Part shown: positions 27,701-42,300 of the stretch, piece by piece | How the letters are laid out: each line of letters opens with the position of its first letter | How positions within the stretch are numbered: position 1 is the first letter of the stretch | Program-made: the position numbers and the translations under genes | From: Malurus cyaneus samueli | Taxonomy: Eukaryota > Chordata > Aves > Passeriformes > Maluridae | Length of the DNA stretch: 64,000 bases | Direction: 5' to 3' | Assembly (NCBI GenBank): GCA_009741485.1 | Contig: CM019216.1 | Span: forward strand, 54,602,918-54,666,917 | The notes under the pieces: generated by a model | The model's input: the letters and a program-made list of their open reading frames with translations, nothing else | Databases searched by the model: none | Told to the model about the DNA's origin: nothing

Positions 27701-30674
27701 ACTGATTGCTCTTACCAACTGAGACCTGGTCCCTGCACCAACTTAACCCTGACTGAGGTTTCTCCAGCTTAACCTGAATTTTCTTTAGGGCCATGCCCTG
27801 TTGTGCATACTTGTTCTCCGATTCTCTATCTCTCAGCATCTCCTCAGTGACAGGCTATCTCCACATGTCCTTAATTCCTGACCACAGTTCTGGGGTCACA
27901 CTTCTGAATCCTTCTCATTGCAACCAAGTGCATACATCTGAAGTGTATTTCTTGTCTGTCTGCTCTGTCACTGCTTTTTTGTACAGTAGGAATTTCTCCA
28001 CCAATCTTGTTGCTGGGCCCCCATGATATAGTTATATTTGTATATGGTTTGCAAGGTGGAGCTTGTGTCACTGAATCTACAAGTTATAAGCATCTTGCAT
28101 CTATAACTTAAATGCGGACAAAGATCAAAGAAGATTTTCTAGTGAAACGTCCTCTTTTGTCCTGATATAAATAACACTTTGAATTCACTTATTGACTAAT
28201 ATAAATACTTTCTTGCATTAGTTTCTGGATGTGAATGTAGAAGGATGTGCCCCCAACAGTGCTGAAGAAATATATAGGGAAATTACAAACTTAAATATTG
28301 CTTTGCATGAAATAATCCTTCCTTTCAAAATCTACTGAAAATTATTTAAAAATTAAATTATAATTTACAAATAAAAACTTGATTTGATAATTTTAATTAA
28401 TGATTTGGATTCATTAATAACAGTTTGCTTCCTATAGGAACCTGTTTTCAAATTCTCCTGAACAAACCACACACTGTGTTAACAGTATTAGAAAGAAAAT
28501 CTTGACAAAAAAAAAGACTTGGTAACAAGTCAAAAAAACTAGAATATTAGCAAAATGTTACCAAAAAACAGCACTGTAAAATTAGCAATGCATAGATTTG
28601 GGACCATGAATTACTGACCTCACCTTTTCCTGATCTTTTGTATGAAACTGTTTATTTCATAGTTGCATTTTAAAATGTAAACATGTAGAAACACTACCAT
28701 TCATAGCTTATTCACTGTAAAGAATACAACTTATTAGGGTGAGAGTCCCACATCTTATTATTGTGTTATTACTTAAAATGAACCTCCTTTGGATACCATG
28801 TAGGATCAGACCCAGTAAGTTCTGAGTTTAAATTACGGTTAAATAGTCATGTGTGACTTAGTCTGGGTGGTAGGACCCTCCTGTAGCAGCTGTCAAACCA
28901 CTCATCTATCCCATCCTCCAGAGAAATTTGAGAGACCTCACAAGGGCCATCCAAGAGCAACTCCTAAGTTTTCATGTGGGCCAGGATTCCAAAGATTTGA
29001 AGAACACCCTCAATAGTTTTCTCTATGAGTTTTCCCTTTGTCTGCCAGAGCATCTATGCATATGGACCTGGAGCCAAGAGTGTTGGTGAAAGTGCTGACA
29101 GATACCAGGCATTATTTTCTATTAAAAATAGAATATAGAAATATAAAGAAAATATAGAAAAATATGAAAATTACCTTCTCAAACAGAAAAAAAAATAAAA
29201 AACCAAATCAAAACCACCAAAACAAACACATAAACTATAAGCAAACAAAAATAAAGAGTTATGTTTGTATTTCCACTTTTCTCGATAAACAGTGGGCTGG
29301 ATTTTGGTGGATAAAGTGTGCATTGCTCTTGTCACTGCTGGGATGACCGACACATGCACTCTGCAGGTAAAGGTAACGGGAGCATCCTGGAGACTAAGCC
29401 AGTCTTTCTATTCCAGGGCAGATCAGAACCATGCCAGGCTGATTTGGCAGGGTCATGCAGGTCAAGCAGTCACTCTTATAAATAACTGCTGATTAAGCAG
29501 AGACTGCTTCAAGCAGTCTGACAAACTATGGCAAGGAAACTACTGCAAAATTAACTAAGCCAGAGCACAAATTAGGTCAGAGGTGGAAAAGGTGAGTTTT
29601 TCCTTCAAAATTGTGAAGAAGTGTACATTCTGCACTTTCAGTATATCCAAAGTTTTCAAGGTAGATGAAGCAAAGTTCTTTGAAGGAAGTTCTACAATGT
29701 TCTAGTTGCAGTAAAATGAAGAGTGTTTTAGCTCCTCATGGCTACAGCTGAGCTTCTCAGAAGAGACATTTAACTCCAGTCATTCAGCTGTAGCATGGAT
29801 TTTTTAAAAAAAATTCATTCTCCACTATCATCCTTATCTTCACACCACCCTAAAACACCAAATATATTTTTTCTCCCCCTACAGACAATCCATGCTTGTC
29901 TATCTATTCACCTATACAAACCCGCCTTCCCTTTTCCATTTTGTTCCTGCAGTTCATTGTGTTCTCTAATGGATGGAGAATGCAGCTAATAAAATAATCT
30001 TCTTCAGCAGCTTCCTCAACAATATGATTTCCTTAACTGATACCATTTTGGTATTTGCCAATTTCAAATAAAATATTTTTAAAACCCAACTAAACAAGGC
30101 TCTCAATAAATCTCTTGAATTGTCAAAGGTTCCTACATTGCCTTTTATGACACTCATCTTTCATATAGTTTATTTCACTTACTTTGCTTTCAGACTGCAC
30201 TCCTTATCTCAAATGGCTGACTCATCACATCGTATCAAGCAGTTGAGACTCAGATTTTTGAAATTACCTTTTGAAATTACCTTTTCCTAAAGCTCGCAAA
30301 TGTGAGGAATGGTTCAATAAAATTCTTGAGTGACAGTGTCTTCTCTTGTATCTTCAAAATCACCGTAACTTTATATACAGTTTGCAAATTCAGACTAGAT
30401 CATTTGAGTGAAAACTCTTTTTTTGCATCTACAGATTCTTAGTACCTCGCTAATGGCACAAATAATTTGATGAAGATGTTTGCAGATCACCTGTGCAAAA
30501 ATCACAAAATCATGAGCCTGTATTTGCAGTTTAGTTAAGGTTTTGAATATCATTTGAAGGAAAATACTGTCCATGGAAATTTTACCAGCCACGGAACACA
30601 GTAGGGAAATGATGTTGGAGCAGGTTGCCACAACACTCTTAATTCCTGTGTGTAGAAATTTGTCTCTTTTTTTG

Positions 30675-30676
<2 letters not shown>

Positions 30677-30711
<35 letters not shown>
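30677..30711. repeat. Homopolymer T35
   Basis: An uninterrupted run of 35 T on the plus strand (poly-A in SYNE1 sense), preceded by shorter T runs. No flanking element body is evident on the right, so a retrotransposed tail is not demonstrated. It may vary in length between individuals or reflect assembly uncertainty. Confidence 0.95.
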
Positions 30712-30713
<2 letters not shown>

Positions 30714-33456
30714 CATTTTACACTGATCTGAAGAACATAACATTACTCAGGGTGGCAAATTTTTTGTAATGCTCTAATAATGTTTTCTGCATTCTACAGG
30801 TTTCAGAGAAACGTTTCTTACTGAGAGCTTCATAGCAGCTATGGAATCTAAATTATATCAGGCTAGTATAAAAAAATAAACACTTTGAAACTGTGTAGCA
30901 TGCCATAAAAGGTTTTTAAAATACTCTAAGAATTCAGTAGCCCTATTAAATTAACTTGAGGCTTTTTTTTTTTCAATCCCTATAGAAAATAGGGTTCTCT
31001 AACAGGACAGAATTTGGTATTTTTAAATAGAGGTAGAGAGGCACAGTTACACTTGCACTAGGTCACCAAAAATAATAATTTATGATCTATTGTAGAAAGA
31101 CCACACACCCACATCACAATCTCCCAACAATAGGACATTTTTGTTTTAAAAGAAGCCAATGTCCAGAATAGGTAGTGCTTAGGACAAAGGCAACTAAGTT
31201 ATTCCTGTCTGCAAGTTTTCAGCAATACTACATTTGCTCACAGCTTTCCTGGCTCCACTCTGCACTCGCTGTCTTTCGGTTTCACAGGCACTAAAAATAA
31301 CTATCATCTGAAGAACAACCTCCTTCCAAGAAAACAAACAACAATCCAAACATAAATTCAACACAAACGTTATTTCCTTCTGATGTTTTTGACGTGATTT
31401 CAAGTTCTTCATGAAAACAACGTATGGGTGGAGTACCATGGGGTCTGGAAAGGCCAGCTATGACCTCACTTACAACTCCTGTTAAAGCAGGAGAAGGGTC
31501 AGTGCCTTTTCCACAGTTAAGTGTTTATGATCTGTGAGGCTCTTAGGCTCTTAGTGGTGTGTCACTTCCCAGAATTTTTTGTTTGGCTGGAATTTTTTAA
31601 GGAAATGCCACTATATGTTACTGTATGAGAGACACAGGGTGAATACAGAAATGTTTACACTCTGTTTATCAATCGTAATTATTACATAATCATTATAGAA
31701 AACAGTGGAAATCTGCAGTTACAGGTACTTAGCCTCTGCCTGCATCTCTTGTATCTGATAGGCTTTTAAGCAGGCCTAGAGCATCTTTGCTCCACAAATG
31801 TGAGAAAAGATGGTTCGCCTTCCAAGCAGGGATGCTGTAAAGATAAATACCTTAAAAATTTAGAGAAACTGAAATAACATGGTAATGGGGATCATACAAT
31901 TGCAATAAACTGTTATGAATATGTTTGTTTCTTGTCAGCAGAGCTCTACTTCCTAAAAAGGAATAAAAGAATGTTTTGAACTTGTTCTAACACTTACTTT
32001 AATCACATCACAGCACTTCTACATTTGCTTTGTGTTCAGGCTTTGCCAATTAGATAATTATCTATATATTCCATTGAGGACTATTCTTTTATATTTGGGA
32101 TGCAGTAAACATTTTTGGTTTAGATAATTTGATCAACTGGTCTTGAAATATCTGTGTCTAATACTTTGCTATGTTTACATCTGTGTTTATACACATAGAT
32201 TTACACATGATTTTTTAGACCAAATCTCCAGCTTTGCACTGCTAAAGAGGTAGAATCCAGACAGAAGTGGCCACCTGGAGCCCAAGATTTGTTAAATGCC
32301 CAAGGGCACAGTATTCATATTAAAAGTCATATCATAAGCAAATTTCAATATTCAAGATGCTCTGAAACCTGATTAGCAGAGGGTAATCAAGCAAAGCTAT
32401 CTCTTCCTGACTCCCATCCATACAAACTCCTACCAACAAGCAGGAGTGCATGAAGCCTCTAAAACATGAAGTCATTCTTTCAAACCCTTTCTCCTACAGT
32501 ATGGTTTCATTATTTGTGGAGTCCCATAAGCCTCATATTGAGAGGTGCTGCCTTTGAACAGAGAAGATACAGTTATTTCTGTAAGTTTACTGTGTTAGGC
32601 AATCTTGACTTGCAAACTACTTATCTGAGGAGGTAAGAGGAACTTATGCATTCAGACAGCTTCCTCTTTTTCGTCCTCATGTGTTCCCTTTTTCACCTAC
32701 ACACACACAGAGTTCAATGTAAAATTAATCAATGTGATAATATTTGAAAATGGACAAGAGATTCCCTGTGCCCTTTTCTATTCCACCTCTCACTTTTATG
32801 GAGTCACATGAGGCACACCATCACTCAGGGCTGGATTCTTAAAAAATGTAGGTGATCAGGACAGAGTCTGCTGGCATCAGAATTATGATTTCTTTCAGTT
32901 TAGGCCACAGTCTTATCTGGTGCATCTAGTGCAAGGCTCTTCAGAAGTGTCTGTCTCAGTCTTAGTTCCCCCTCAAGGACAATGCACTGGCCTCAAGGCC
33001 TGCATTTTTTCTTTAAAGTAAGAAAGAGGCTTATGCTAGCATAAAGACTGTAATTCCAATCTGTATTAGAGTCTCAGCTACAGAATAGATTCTCTTAATT
33101 TGGATGCTAAAATGGGTGAAAAAAGGGAAACTAGAGAAATTAGATTATTACATTTTATCACTACCCAACAATGTAATCTGATTTTCTCTTTATAGGTTAC
33201 GGTCAGTCCTCACTGTGACTACAGAGACCCAGTGAACTTCAAAATGTTAAGCTTCATTTGCCACAGTGACTTTCTAGCACTAGATTTATCTGTCTTATTC
33301 TGAAGGAATTTTTTTCCTTTGGTTTTGCTTTTTCCTGTACATGGGAAAGGAGACAATTTCCCTGCAAATAAAGCAGTTTTAAAAGGGCAAATCTGCCAAA
33401 GCAGCTTATGTCCAGCATTGCTGGCAATTAGCCATCAATTCTGTCCAGTCACTGGC

Positions 33457-33476
33457 AAAAAAAAAAAAAAAAAAAA
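33457..33476. repeat. Homopolymer A20
   Basis: An uninterrupted A20 run within intron 1. No AATAAA in the 40 bases before it, so there is no specific sign of a retrocopy tail. Confidence 0.9.
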
Positions 33477-36400
33477 GATTTCTGGAGAACAGATGATCAG
33501 CATCCTGTAGCACTGATTTGAGACAGAGTGAAAGAGGTCACATAAATGCAGCATATGGTTTCAATGACAAGCTATTGAGTATTGAATTGTATCTTTATTT
33601 CTCAGCATCTCCTGTTAAATATTTCTATGCCAGGATATAGATCTGGATGGCAATGCCTATAAATCTAGAGAATAATGCCTATCAATAAATCTGAACCAAT
33701 AACCACTGCACATTCTTAATTATATGCAAATCAGCTATTAACAGGCTTTTAATTCTTTCTGGTTCTGCAGCAAAAATGGGGAAAAGGTTGAAATACAGAT
33801 AATGCTAATATAAATTGTTCTCATCTAAGGCAATTATTAGTGAAAGATGTAATTAAATTGGAAGTTCTTAGAGTGTAAAGGAATTCAAACAACAGATTTT
33901 AGTAACAGAGGCCAGAGAAAAGCAGAGGGTAACAACTGACTAGTAAGAAACTACTCTAATTACATGAGCTCAGGGCTTTAAATTATTTGGAAACTGAAGT
34001 AATCACCTACAAAATGAGATGCATTTATCAGGAAGAGGGAAGAAATAGAGGCAGCTCTTTATAACAGACTAATAATGTTGCCAGGGCAAGTGCAAGAGAA
34101 TGCTGCAGGATCAGGGAAGCACAGCTCAGCATTCACCTGTCACCCAGTAATTAGCAAAGAGCCAAATCCTGATAGGGAGCAAGCAAGTAGTGCACACATT
34201 TTGATTGTGTTCTGAACTAAAATTACTAATTCAGATGAAAGACATCTCTTTTTTGCATGTAAGGATTTTGAAACACACTCTTAGATGTTGAGACTGAGAC
34301 AGCTCACAAACAATAACAGAGTTGAAACTCTTGCCATGGTAATTTTTATTCTCAGAGATGTAAAGCAGCTTCTCTTCCTTTTTGCTTCTCAAGGCAATGT
34401 TATTTCTCTTTTCAACACCCAATCTTCTTTCCTCGGTAATTTTTTATAGTATTTCTTAGAGCATTTCTACCTATCAGAAGCCTATATGGGTTCCTTTCGC
34501 TTTCATTTCTATGTGTATTCCTATGTGCTATCTTGTTCTGTTTCCTTGAGAGCAGATTATTCAAAGCTTTCTAGCTAAATTTTAATTAAAAGTTTATCTT
34601 GCTCATAGATGCAAAGAAAGCATTACAAGATTTTGCTCTGTGTGAGTGTGAAATGAGGTTTTTCACTTTACGGTTGTTTAATCTTCCACTCAGCTGTGAT
34701 TTCTGTGCTTTACACACAAAGAAGTAAACAACAAGAAGCAGCCAAATGTTGAGAATTTTGATCAATCAACTCCAGTATTTTCCTTTCCTACAAAGAAAAT
34801 TCAGTGCACATTTTCATGTAAGTCTGTTTATATCTTTTTCTTTATTTGCATTTCCTGTGACATTACTGTAATGCAGCTTGATACTTTTAAACTTAATCAT
34901 AAGCTTGTGAGAATAATCTGAACGCTTTACCACTGTCACTAATGCTATATTAATTAAAGATGTCACTGAATATAGATTCCAGGTTTGGCCTTATTCAAAA
35001 TACATATCTGCAGGCAATTAGCATTTCAGCTGGAGAACACTCATTGTATTACCATGCCTGTTGTCTGAAATAGCTGCACCTTTGCATTTCTGAGGTTTGG
35101 CATTTTAACTATGGCAAGACTATTTTTTTTTAAAGTAGTGCAGCCTGTGAAATTTTCAGGTTTGGTCACTGACATACTAATGTAGAAAACAGTGTAGAAA
35201 ACATTAAGAAAATATACTGGTGAAAGTTACAGTGTGTCTTTTCAAAAATGCTTCTGAATATGTAAGTCATAGTGGATAAGCCAAATGTTTAGGTACTTCT
35301 TACTCCTGATAACACAGCTCCCACTATTTCAGCCCTTCAACAGGAACAACCAGCTATTAATAATAAACAGAAATAACTTCTTGTAACTACCAGTAGGTAC
35401 ATGTGGAGCTGATTTCTTTTGGTAGATAGATGTGCACCTGATTTGTAGAACCATGCTGGTACTTAAATCAGGTCAGTAGTTCTAGCGACTGATTTATTCT
35501 TCCTGACTGCAGTAAGGCCACATTGCATCCCACACTTCCAGAGCAGTTTGTGACAATGAGACCCTTCTCTGTTTCACTCCCAGCCCAGAGAGTGGTGCTA
35601 TCTTTACCTCTCTCACAGGTCAAAATGTGCTACTTCACTAGACATTTCCATACCTGTTTCGGAAGCCACCAAAGAACAAACCAAACCAAAAAACCAACCC
35701 CAAAAACCCAAACAGAAAAACACCTTGGCTAGTTAACAATTAGCATGATATCATTATTTAATATCATTCATAAATGGATGTAACTTCCTATTCAGAATTG
35801 ATGACTTCTTCTTCATAAATACAAAGCGTAATTTTTTTTATTTTTTTTTTTTGCGCAGACACAAGTGTCCCCAGGGAAAACAGGATTTAAATGTGCCCAA
35901 GATCTCAAATACAAATACACAGAAACAGTAAGCCTGAACTATTAGTCTCTTAGAAACCAGATGTAAACACAACAATTAACTGTTCATGATTCCTTTCATT
36001 TATTCAAATCACTTCTGGAGGCTGATCACACCTCCAGCTCTCTTACCAACCACACAAATGAAAAGGCAGGCTCAGGATTATGAAAGAAGAAGAATTATGC
36101 AACAAGGCTATGCAGAAGCTCACCAAAGTGACCAAACAAAAGGCCATTCTAGAAAGCAAGACCAAGAAAGCAGATTATACAACTAAACTCCTTTCCACAA
36201 TACATTGCAATGCAGAAGCAGCAGATTTTCTGCTCCTGAGAGAGTCAGTCAGACAGGAAAAAAATCTAAATTATGTCAAGTCTCTTTGGGAAGTAGAAAG
36301 CAAAGTATTCACAGCAAGATTTAAGACTTTTTATTCAAGAAAGATACAATCTGAATGAAAAAATAGCAATCAATACAAATTCAATATAGCTATAGTGTTT

Positions 36401-37406
36401 TGATAGGATGAAAATGTATTTTAGAAACATAAACAAAGTGGTCACATGGCTTCACTTTTATTTAATGGGCATGACACTAAAAAACAAAATTAGTAGTTCC
36501 AGGATAGCCCACTGACTTTAGCTCACAACTGCAGATAAATATGAATTTAGGTTTAGAAATACTAACTATGTTTAGGGTACTAAATACATTTGTAAATAAT
36601 ACATACATAATACATTCATAATTTCTTAATGTTAACTAGAATCTCGATGCAATCTCATTGAAGATTTTAAACCCACTTTATTTGTTTGTTCATGGATAGG
36701 ATTATAAAGTACTCAAGTCTTTGAAGCTGAATAAAGCATCCACGAAGGCATTTAAAAAATGCACATCATGCCTTTTTATCGCTATCTCCAGGTGCCCAAA
36801 TGCCTTTTCAAGTCTTATTCTTCCTGCAATGTACAACTTCAGTAACGCAAAGCAGCCAGAAATCCAGGTTAATTAGACTTATGTCCTGTCCAATGAGTCT
36901 CAAACCAAAGTGTTTTATTACTTCAATTCACATCTGCTAACAAAACTTTATGCCTGGAGACCTCTGATAACAAGGTGGCTTGATGGCATTTTCTGTTTTC
37001 ACTGGTTTGTGATTGATCATTGAACAGTTCCACTCTGTTTCTCCCATACACAAACTTGACTTTTGGTTGATTTAAGAATTGCCTCACCACCACAGTCTGA
37101 GCTTCTGTGACAATATACTGCAATGGGGGGAAAATGCCAGCTGGGCTACAAATTTGAGTGGAGTCCATTCCCAGCACTTATCTCCTTATTTGGATGGGAG
37201 CTCAAGCTTTGTGACCTCCATTAAAAGGTACTTCTTGTCCTCAATGTAACAAGGCACATCAGGTTCACCTGTGAGTGAATGGAATAAGAATGTCCAGGCT
37301 GCAAAACAGCACTCACCTCCCAGCAGGGAATGACTGGGCTGGTACAACTGGCTCATAACTGTTCTGCCATTTGATGTTTCTGGATTATCCGATGGACCTA
37401 AAAAGG

Positions 37407-37483
37407 TTTTTGGTTTATTTTTTTGGTTTTTTTTTTTGTTTGTTGTTTTGTTTTGTTTTTTTTTTTTTGTTGTTTTTTTTTTT
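37407..37483. repeat. T/TTTG-rich tract
   Basis: About 77 bases of almost pure T broken by single or double G (TTTG and TTTTG units), ending directly in CAG. On the plus strand this has the shape of a splice acceptor, but SYNE1 is on the other strand. In SYNE1 sense it is a poly-A/CAAA tract. Confidence 0.9.
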
Positions 37484-39335
37484 CAGAAGTCAACTAAAAG
37501 AGAAAATTTGTCAGTATTATTTGTCTTGTATAAGCCAGCATGAGCTTGCAGCCACAGAACTGGGAATAGCTACACTACATGGACTTAAAAAAGCCTAGGG
37601 ATGTCTTGGCAAATGAGACAATAAAATAGAAACCCTGGCCAAAACAAACAGAATAAAGAGATAGGTCTTTACATAGTCTCAGCAGTCATAATAATTTACT
37701 TAAATTTCCTTGGGAGAATGAAAGCACAGTCCAAAAGTAAGTTTACTACAAATAACCATAATTTCTTATAAAATACAAATCTGAGGACTACAAGCTCCAT
37801 TCCTAAGGAGGATTTTTTGTTCCTTTTTTTTTTTTTTAATATCTAAGTCACTGTAAGCAAGTAGATATTCTACTTTGCTTCACTAGTTTGGCCTCAAATC
37901 ATTTTGAATACGGTGCTCTTGCATGCAAAGTTTTCTCCCCCCTCCAAGACCGGAAAGCTAACAGTAATACTCTTCATGTACAATTGCTGTTGTAGTTCAT
38001 TCTGTTCACCTTATGGAAAGAAGATTTTTCCCCTGTTTTAATGAGCTTAAGATAAAGTCTTTACAGAACAGCTGCTGCATTGATAAGGTCTGTGGCTTTC
38101 TCGCAATAGCACCTTAAGTAAAGACTTACAGAAAGTCCACATTGTACAGTGAGGAAGCTGTGCCTGTCCAGGTACATCGATGGTGACTCCCAGGAAAGCT
38201 GGGGGAGGCAAGACAGGCTATGCAGTCATGACAAGATATGTGAGCTGGCCTTGAGAGTGAGGTGCACAAAGCTTGGGAACCGTCTATTCCATTTGTACAA
38301 GCCTTTGGCATCTGCGTAAGGGGATGATGAATTTTCACAGAATTATACTGGCATAGCTAAAGAAGCTCAGTGATTTGGATAAACTAAATCACAGCTCTCC
38401 TTCTGCAGCAATGGCTATGTGGATACAAGATGCTATTAAATGTTCTAGATGTATCTCTTGTCTGGGTGAATACAAGGGTCTTTAGCTTGGAGATTTACAG
38501 GTTTTGCAGAGCTGTGTCACAAGCCTAACAGTGTTACAAAGAGATTACATACATTCTCCATAGTCACTTAAACCAATGTACATCAGCGAGGCCATAATCC
38601 TCTTAAAAGTATAAAAGGCTATGTAACGAATACTGAAAAGTAATTACATAAAATCTAGTGAAATTACAGTAAAAGAATCTTCACAAATGACATCTCTTAA
38701 TATGCTAGTGTTTATGTTCCATGTAATGAAGCTCCAAAGAGTATGTCACGATGCTCTCTGTTAACAGTGATGACTCCTCAGCAGGGAAAGCATGAAAGGC
38801 AGATAAACCAGAGAGAGAGGGGAGAGCAGCTTAAGATATGAGCTCTTGGCCCCCAGGCAAGCTGTGCTGGGGCTGAGCTGGAGTCCAAGAAGTGTCCTCA
38901 CTGTGTAGTAACTCAGCATTACTCCTCCCTACATGCATACCTGAAGGCTGCTTATCCTGAAACATCAGGCTTCTTTTCTGCTACCTCCCTAACTATTCTG
39001 ATACTGAATTAAAAAAATCACTGAGAACCTCGAATAAGCAGGATCTCTTTCAATGTACAGGATGGAGGCTAGTTTTTAGTGTTAGCCCCAGTTTCTTTAC
39101 ACCCCTTATGCAAAGAACATCATACAGAGAGCAGCCCCAATTTAAGAAACGAGAATAATGAAACTTACACCCCCAAATACTGGCAATCAGAATTAGAACT
39201 GAAAAAATAGCTGTGCTATTAAGCAGTCAGTTATACCTTCTTGTAAAAGGTAATAATAAATTTCAAACATCTCTTTTTAGTTTACCATGGAGACATAAAT
39301 TCCAAAGAGCAAGAGAGAGGGGTTTTGGTGGGTTG

Positions 39336-39379
39336 TCTTTCTCTCTTTTTCTCTCTTTCTCTCTTGCTTTCTTTCTTTA
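39336..39379. repeat. CT/CTTT pyrimidine microsatellite
   Basis: About 44 bases of TCTTTCTCTC-type imperfect repeat. A complementary AAGAGAGAGG purine tract lies just to the left (39311-39320), so the two could pair as a hairpin. Confidence 0.85.
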
Positions 39380-42300
39380 TAAATAGACTATTGGATTCTT
39401 AATAAGTCATTGACACTTCCCTCATAAAGGTCTTTCTCATCTTGGATGAAAGACAGAACAAGTAGCCTGTTTTCTTGCACCCAGTAATAGACAATTCACT
39501 TGGATACATACAACCGCCAACCAAAAAACCTCAGTGCGACTCTAAAATTAGAACTCAGTGATATGACTCACAAGGAGAAGCTTTGTGACAGAAACAAGGA
39601 TATTTTTAAGCAAATGAAGTCTAAATGCAAAACAAAAATGGCATTCTATAAAAAAGTCTGTGGAATAAATTGCTAATAATTGTTAGGTGTTATTTTTCAT
39701 CTGTGTGTTTTTTTCTGCCTACAAACATATTCTCTGAAGTATATTAGCATCCTGATAAATAAAGATGGTGAAGCTTCTGAGTTCTACAAATGGGCAAAAC
39801 ATGATTACAGCAAAACTGTAAAAAAATGAGAACTTTCTCATTTAAATGTTTTGCCTTAATGCTACAGAAGTCTCTACATCAGTATAAAAGCATCCTCAGC
39901 ACTAGTTCTTCTACAAAACTATTTTAATCCCTATTAATTAGTAACAGGGGACAAGAGGCATGTCCTCCTGCATTTTTCAGTTCTTCTACTATCAAAAACA
40001 ACAGATGTGGCATTCCAAAAGGGAGTGTTATTTATAATGATGACAATGAGCTATGTTCAAATTTAATAACACACTAAAATATATTCTAGGAAGGTACTAC
40101 AGCACAGCTCTGAGGAGATGAAGTTTAATTTTTATGGCCTGCAATATACAGAATAGTGATAGGAAATCACAAAACACACAATTGACAGATTATCTAACCT
40201 GCATAAAAAACTAAGTCAGCAAAACTATTTTAAAGATATTCTGCTCCCTGATACCCCCAACCCAAAGCTATCACTAAAATAACTGTCTAGCAGCCGGTCA
40301 GAACAGAGCGCGCCCTCTCAAAAATAATCCCTGCAGAATTTTCCTTCTCAAAATCTTTATCTTCACTAAACCATCAAAATTGGCACATAATTGTCCCTAT
40401 TTAGACTTCTTGAAATATCTCTCTTTTCACACCAGTAGCAAATATGGCAGATGTTATTTTAAGACAAAATCTTAACTGAAAATGGTTTCTGAGCCTCAGA
40501 TAACATTTTATCACAACCAGAATTAAACAGCTGCAGTGTGGATGCCTACATACAGACTTGTCAAACCATAGTGAGCAGCATGGAGCTGCTGAGGATGGGT
40601 TCATGTAAAACCCAACTTGCCTGACATGTTCTGGATACCCACTATATTTAAGATGCAGCATTTTTAACCACCGTCAATAAAAATGTCCAAGGAAGGTTTT
40701 CCTCTTGCATTTTGCCTCCTACATTTTGTATAATGAATCTTGTCAGTGTTTTAATAGTAGCATGTGAGAAGAATTTCAGTTTTTGAACTGTGTTTCTTCA
40801 CATCCAAACAAAACCAATCTCAGTGTCAGACACTACCATATCAGCCATTTTCTGCCCTAAATATATACTTTATCCCAGACAAAAATTGGAAAAAATATGA
40901 TTTTTAGTGCTTTGTATTCTGGTTGACCAACCAAGTGGAAAGAGCAGCACAGATTGGTTTACCAACCTGTGGAAACTATACTGTGATTACGAACATGAAA
41001 GCAAGGAAATAAGTAGGGATATGTTGATTTACATTGTTAATTTCATAGTCAAAAGCAGTAGAAAAAGTGTAAGCAATGAGGTGGCAATTATTAGCTTCAG
41101 AAATTTTTCTAAAGAATTATTTAAAATCACTAACTTAGAATTTGGTAGTGATGAAAAATCATATAAAAATAAAAACATAGGACCATGCCTCACTAAAATA
41201 TATTCTGCATTTGACATACTGCCCCAAGACTGTGTTCTCATTGAAAAGAATACAAAGTGAAAGCTAACTGCAGTTAAAAAAAAAGAGGCAACATATGTTT
41301 TTTTTCCACTGAGATACTTACTGCACCATATGTCAAAACAGTCTAACAATATGACAAAACATTCTAATACAACATGATAACCTAAATTCAGTTCATACTT
41401 TAGTTATTTGTGCTGTTGGTGAACTGTTTTGATAATATCCTTCCTCACATGTTTTTGCAATACCTACAGGTAGTTTAGAACTTCTCTTTACCAGTAATAC
41501 ATAAGATTATTACCATCACATACTTGGGTCAGCAAGAACCTGAACTGGATTAGCATTGGACTTGTTTGCCTAAGCATAAATCAAAACTAACTACTTCTAA
41601 AAATGGTGATTTTACAGCATTTAGTAACCGTGGTAACTTAGTAACATTCCTTATCAAATATTAACTAATATTTAACTTAAATATCTCCAGTTACAGACTA
41701 TCTTTTCACAAATTTTTGCTGCAGTAAATGAAAACACTTGATCTCTTTAATCTGTGTTTTTACCCTTTAATGAGCTTCTTTTCAGCTATGATGGCATTTT
41801 TTCCCAGCTGTCCTAACCTTCACACATAAACCTTATATTTCAGCATTTTCTGAAATAGTATTAAGTTAAATTTTCTCACATTTGAAAAATAATGAAAAAA
41901 AAATATTTAAATGCTGCTTGACCTCATCTTGTTAAGTAACATGTGGGCTATACTGAATTCATCATTTAGATTTATTTAACCTTTAGATTATCTAGTCTAT
42001 ACTGGTCAACAGAGTTAAAAGTATTTAATTTCCCTTAACACACTGCCAGTGAGTAATGAATTACCTTAGATACAAGATTTTCTCACCTGATAGACTAATA
42101 ACTTACATTGGCATCTTCAGTAATTCAAGAAAGATGCAGGAATCAAACTGGGACATTTTAAATTATGAAAGTGAAGGAAAGACATCAGCAGGACTACATG
42201 GAATCAGTATACACAAACAAAATGGACAGAAGGAAACCTTGACCAGAGCAGTGTTTGTAATATGGGGATAAAACTCAATTGTGAGAAGATGTGCATCATG

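Noticed and set aside
36080..36358. 92-codon Lys/Glu-rich frame that looks coiled-coil-like
   Set aside because: Composition follows an A-rich strand; no splice sites, no recognised family and no neighbouring exons.
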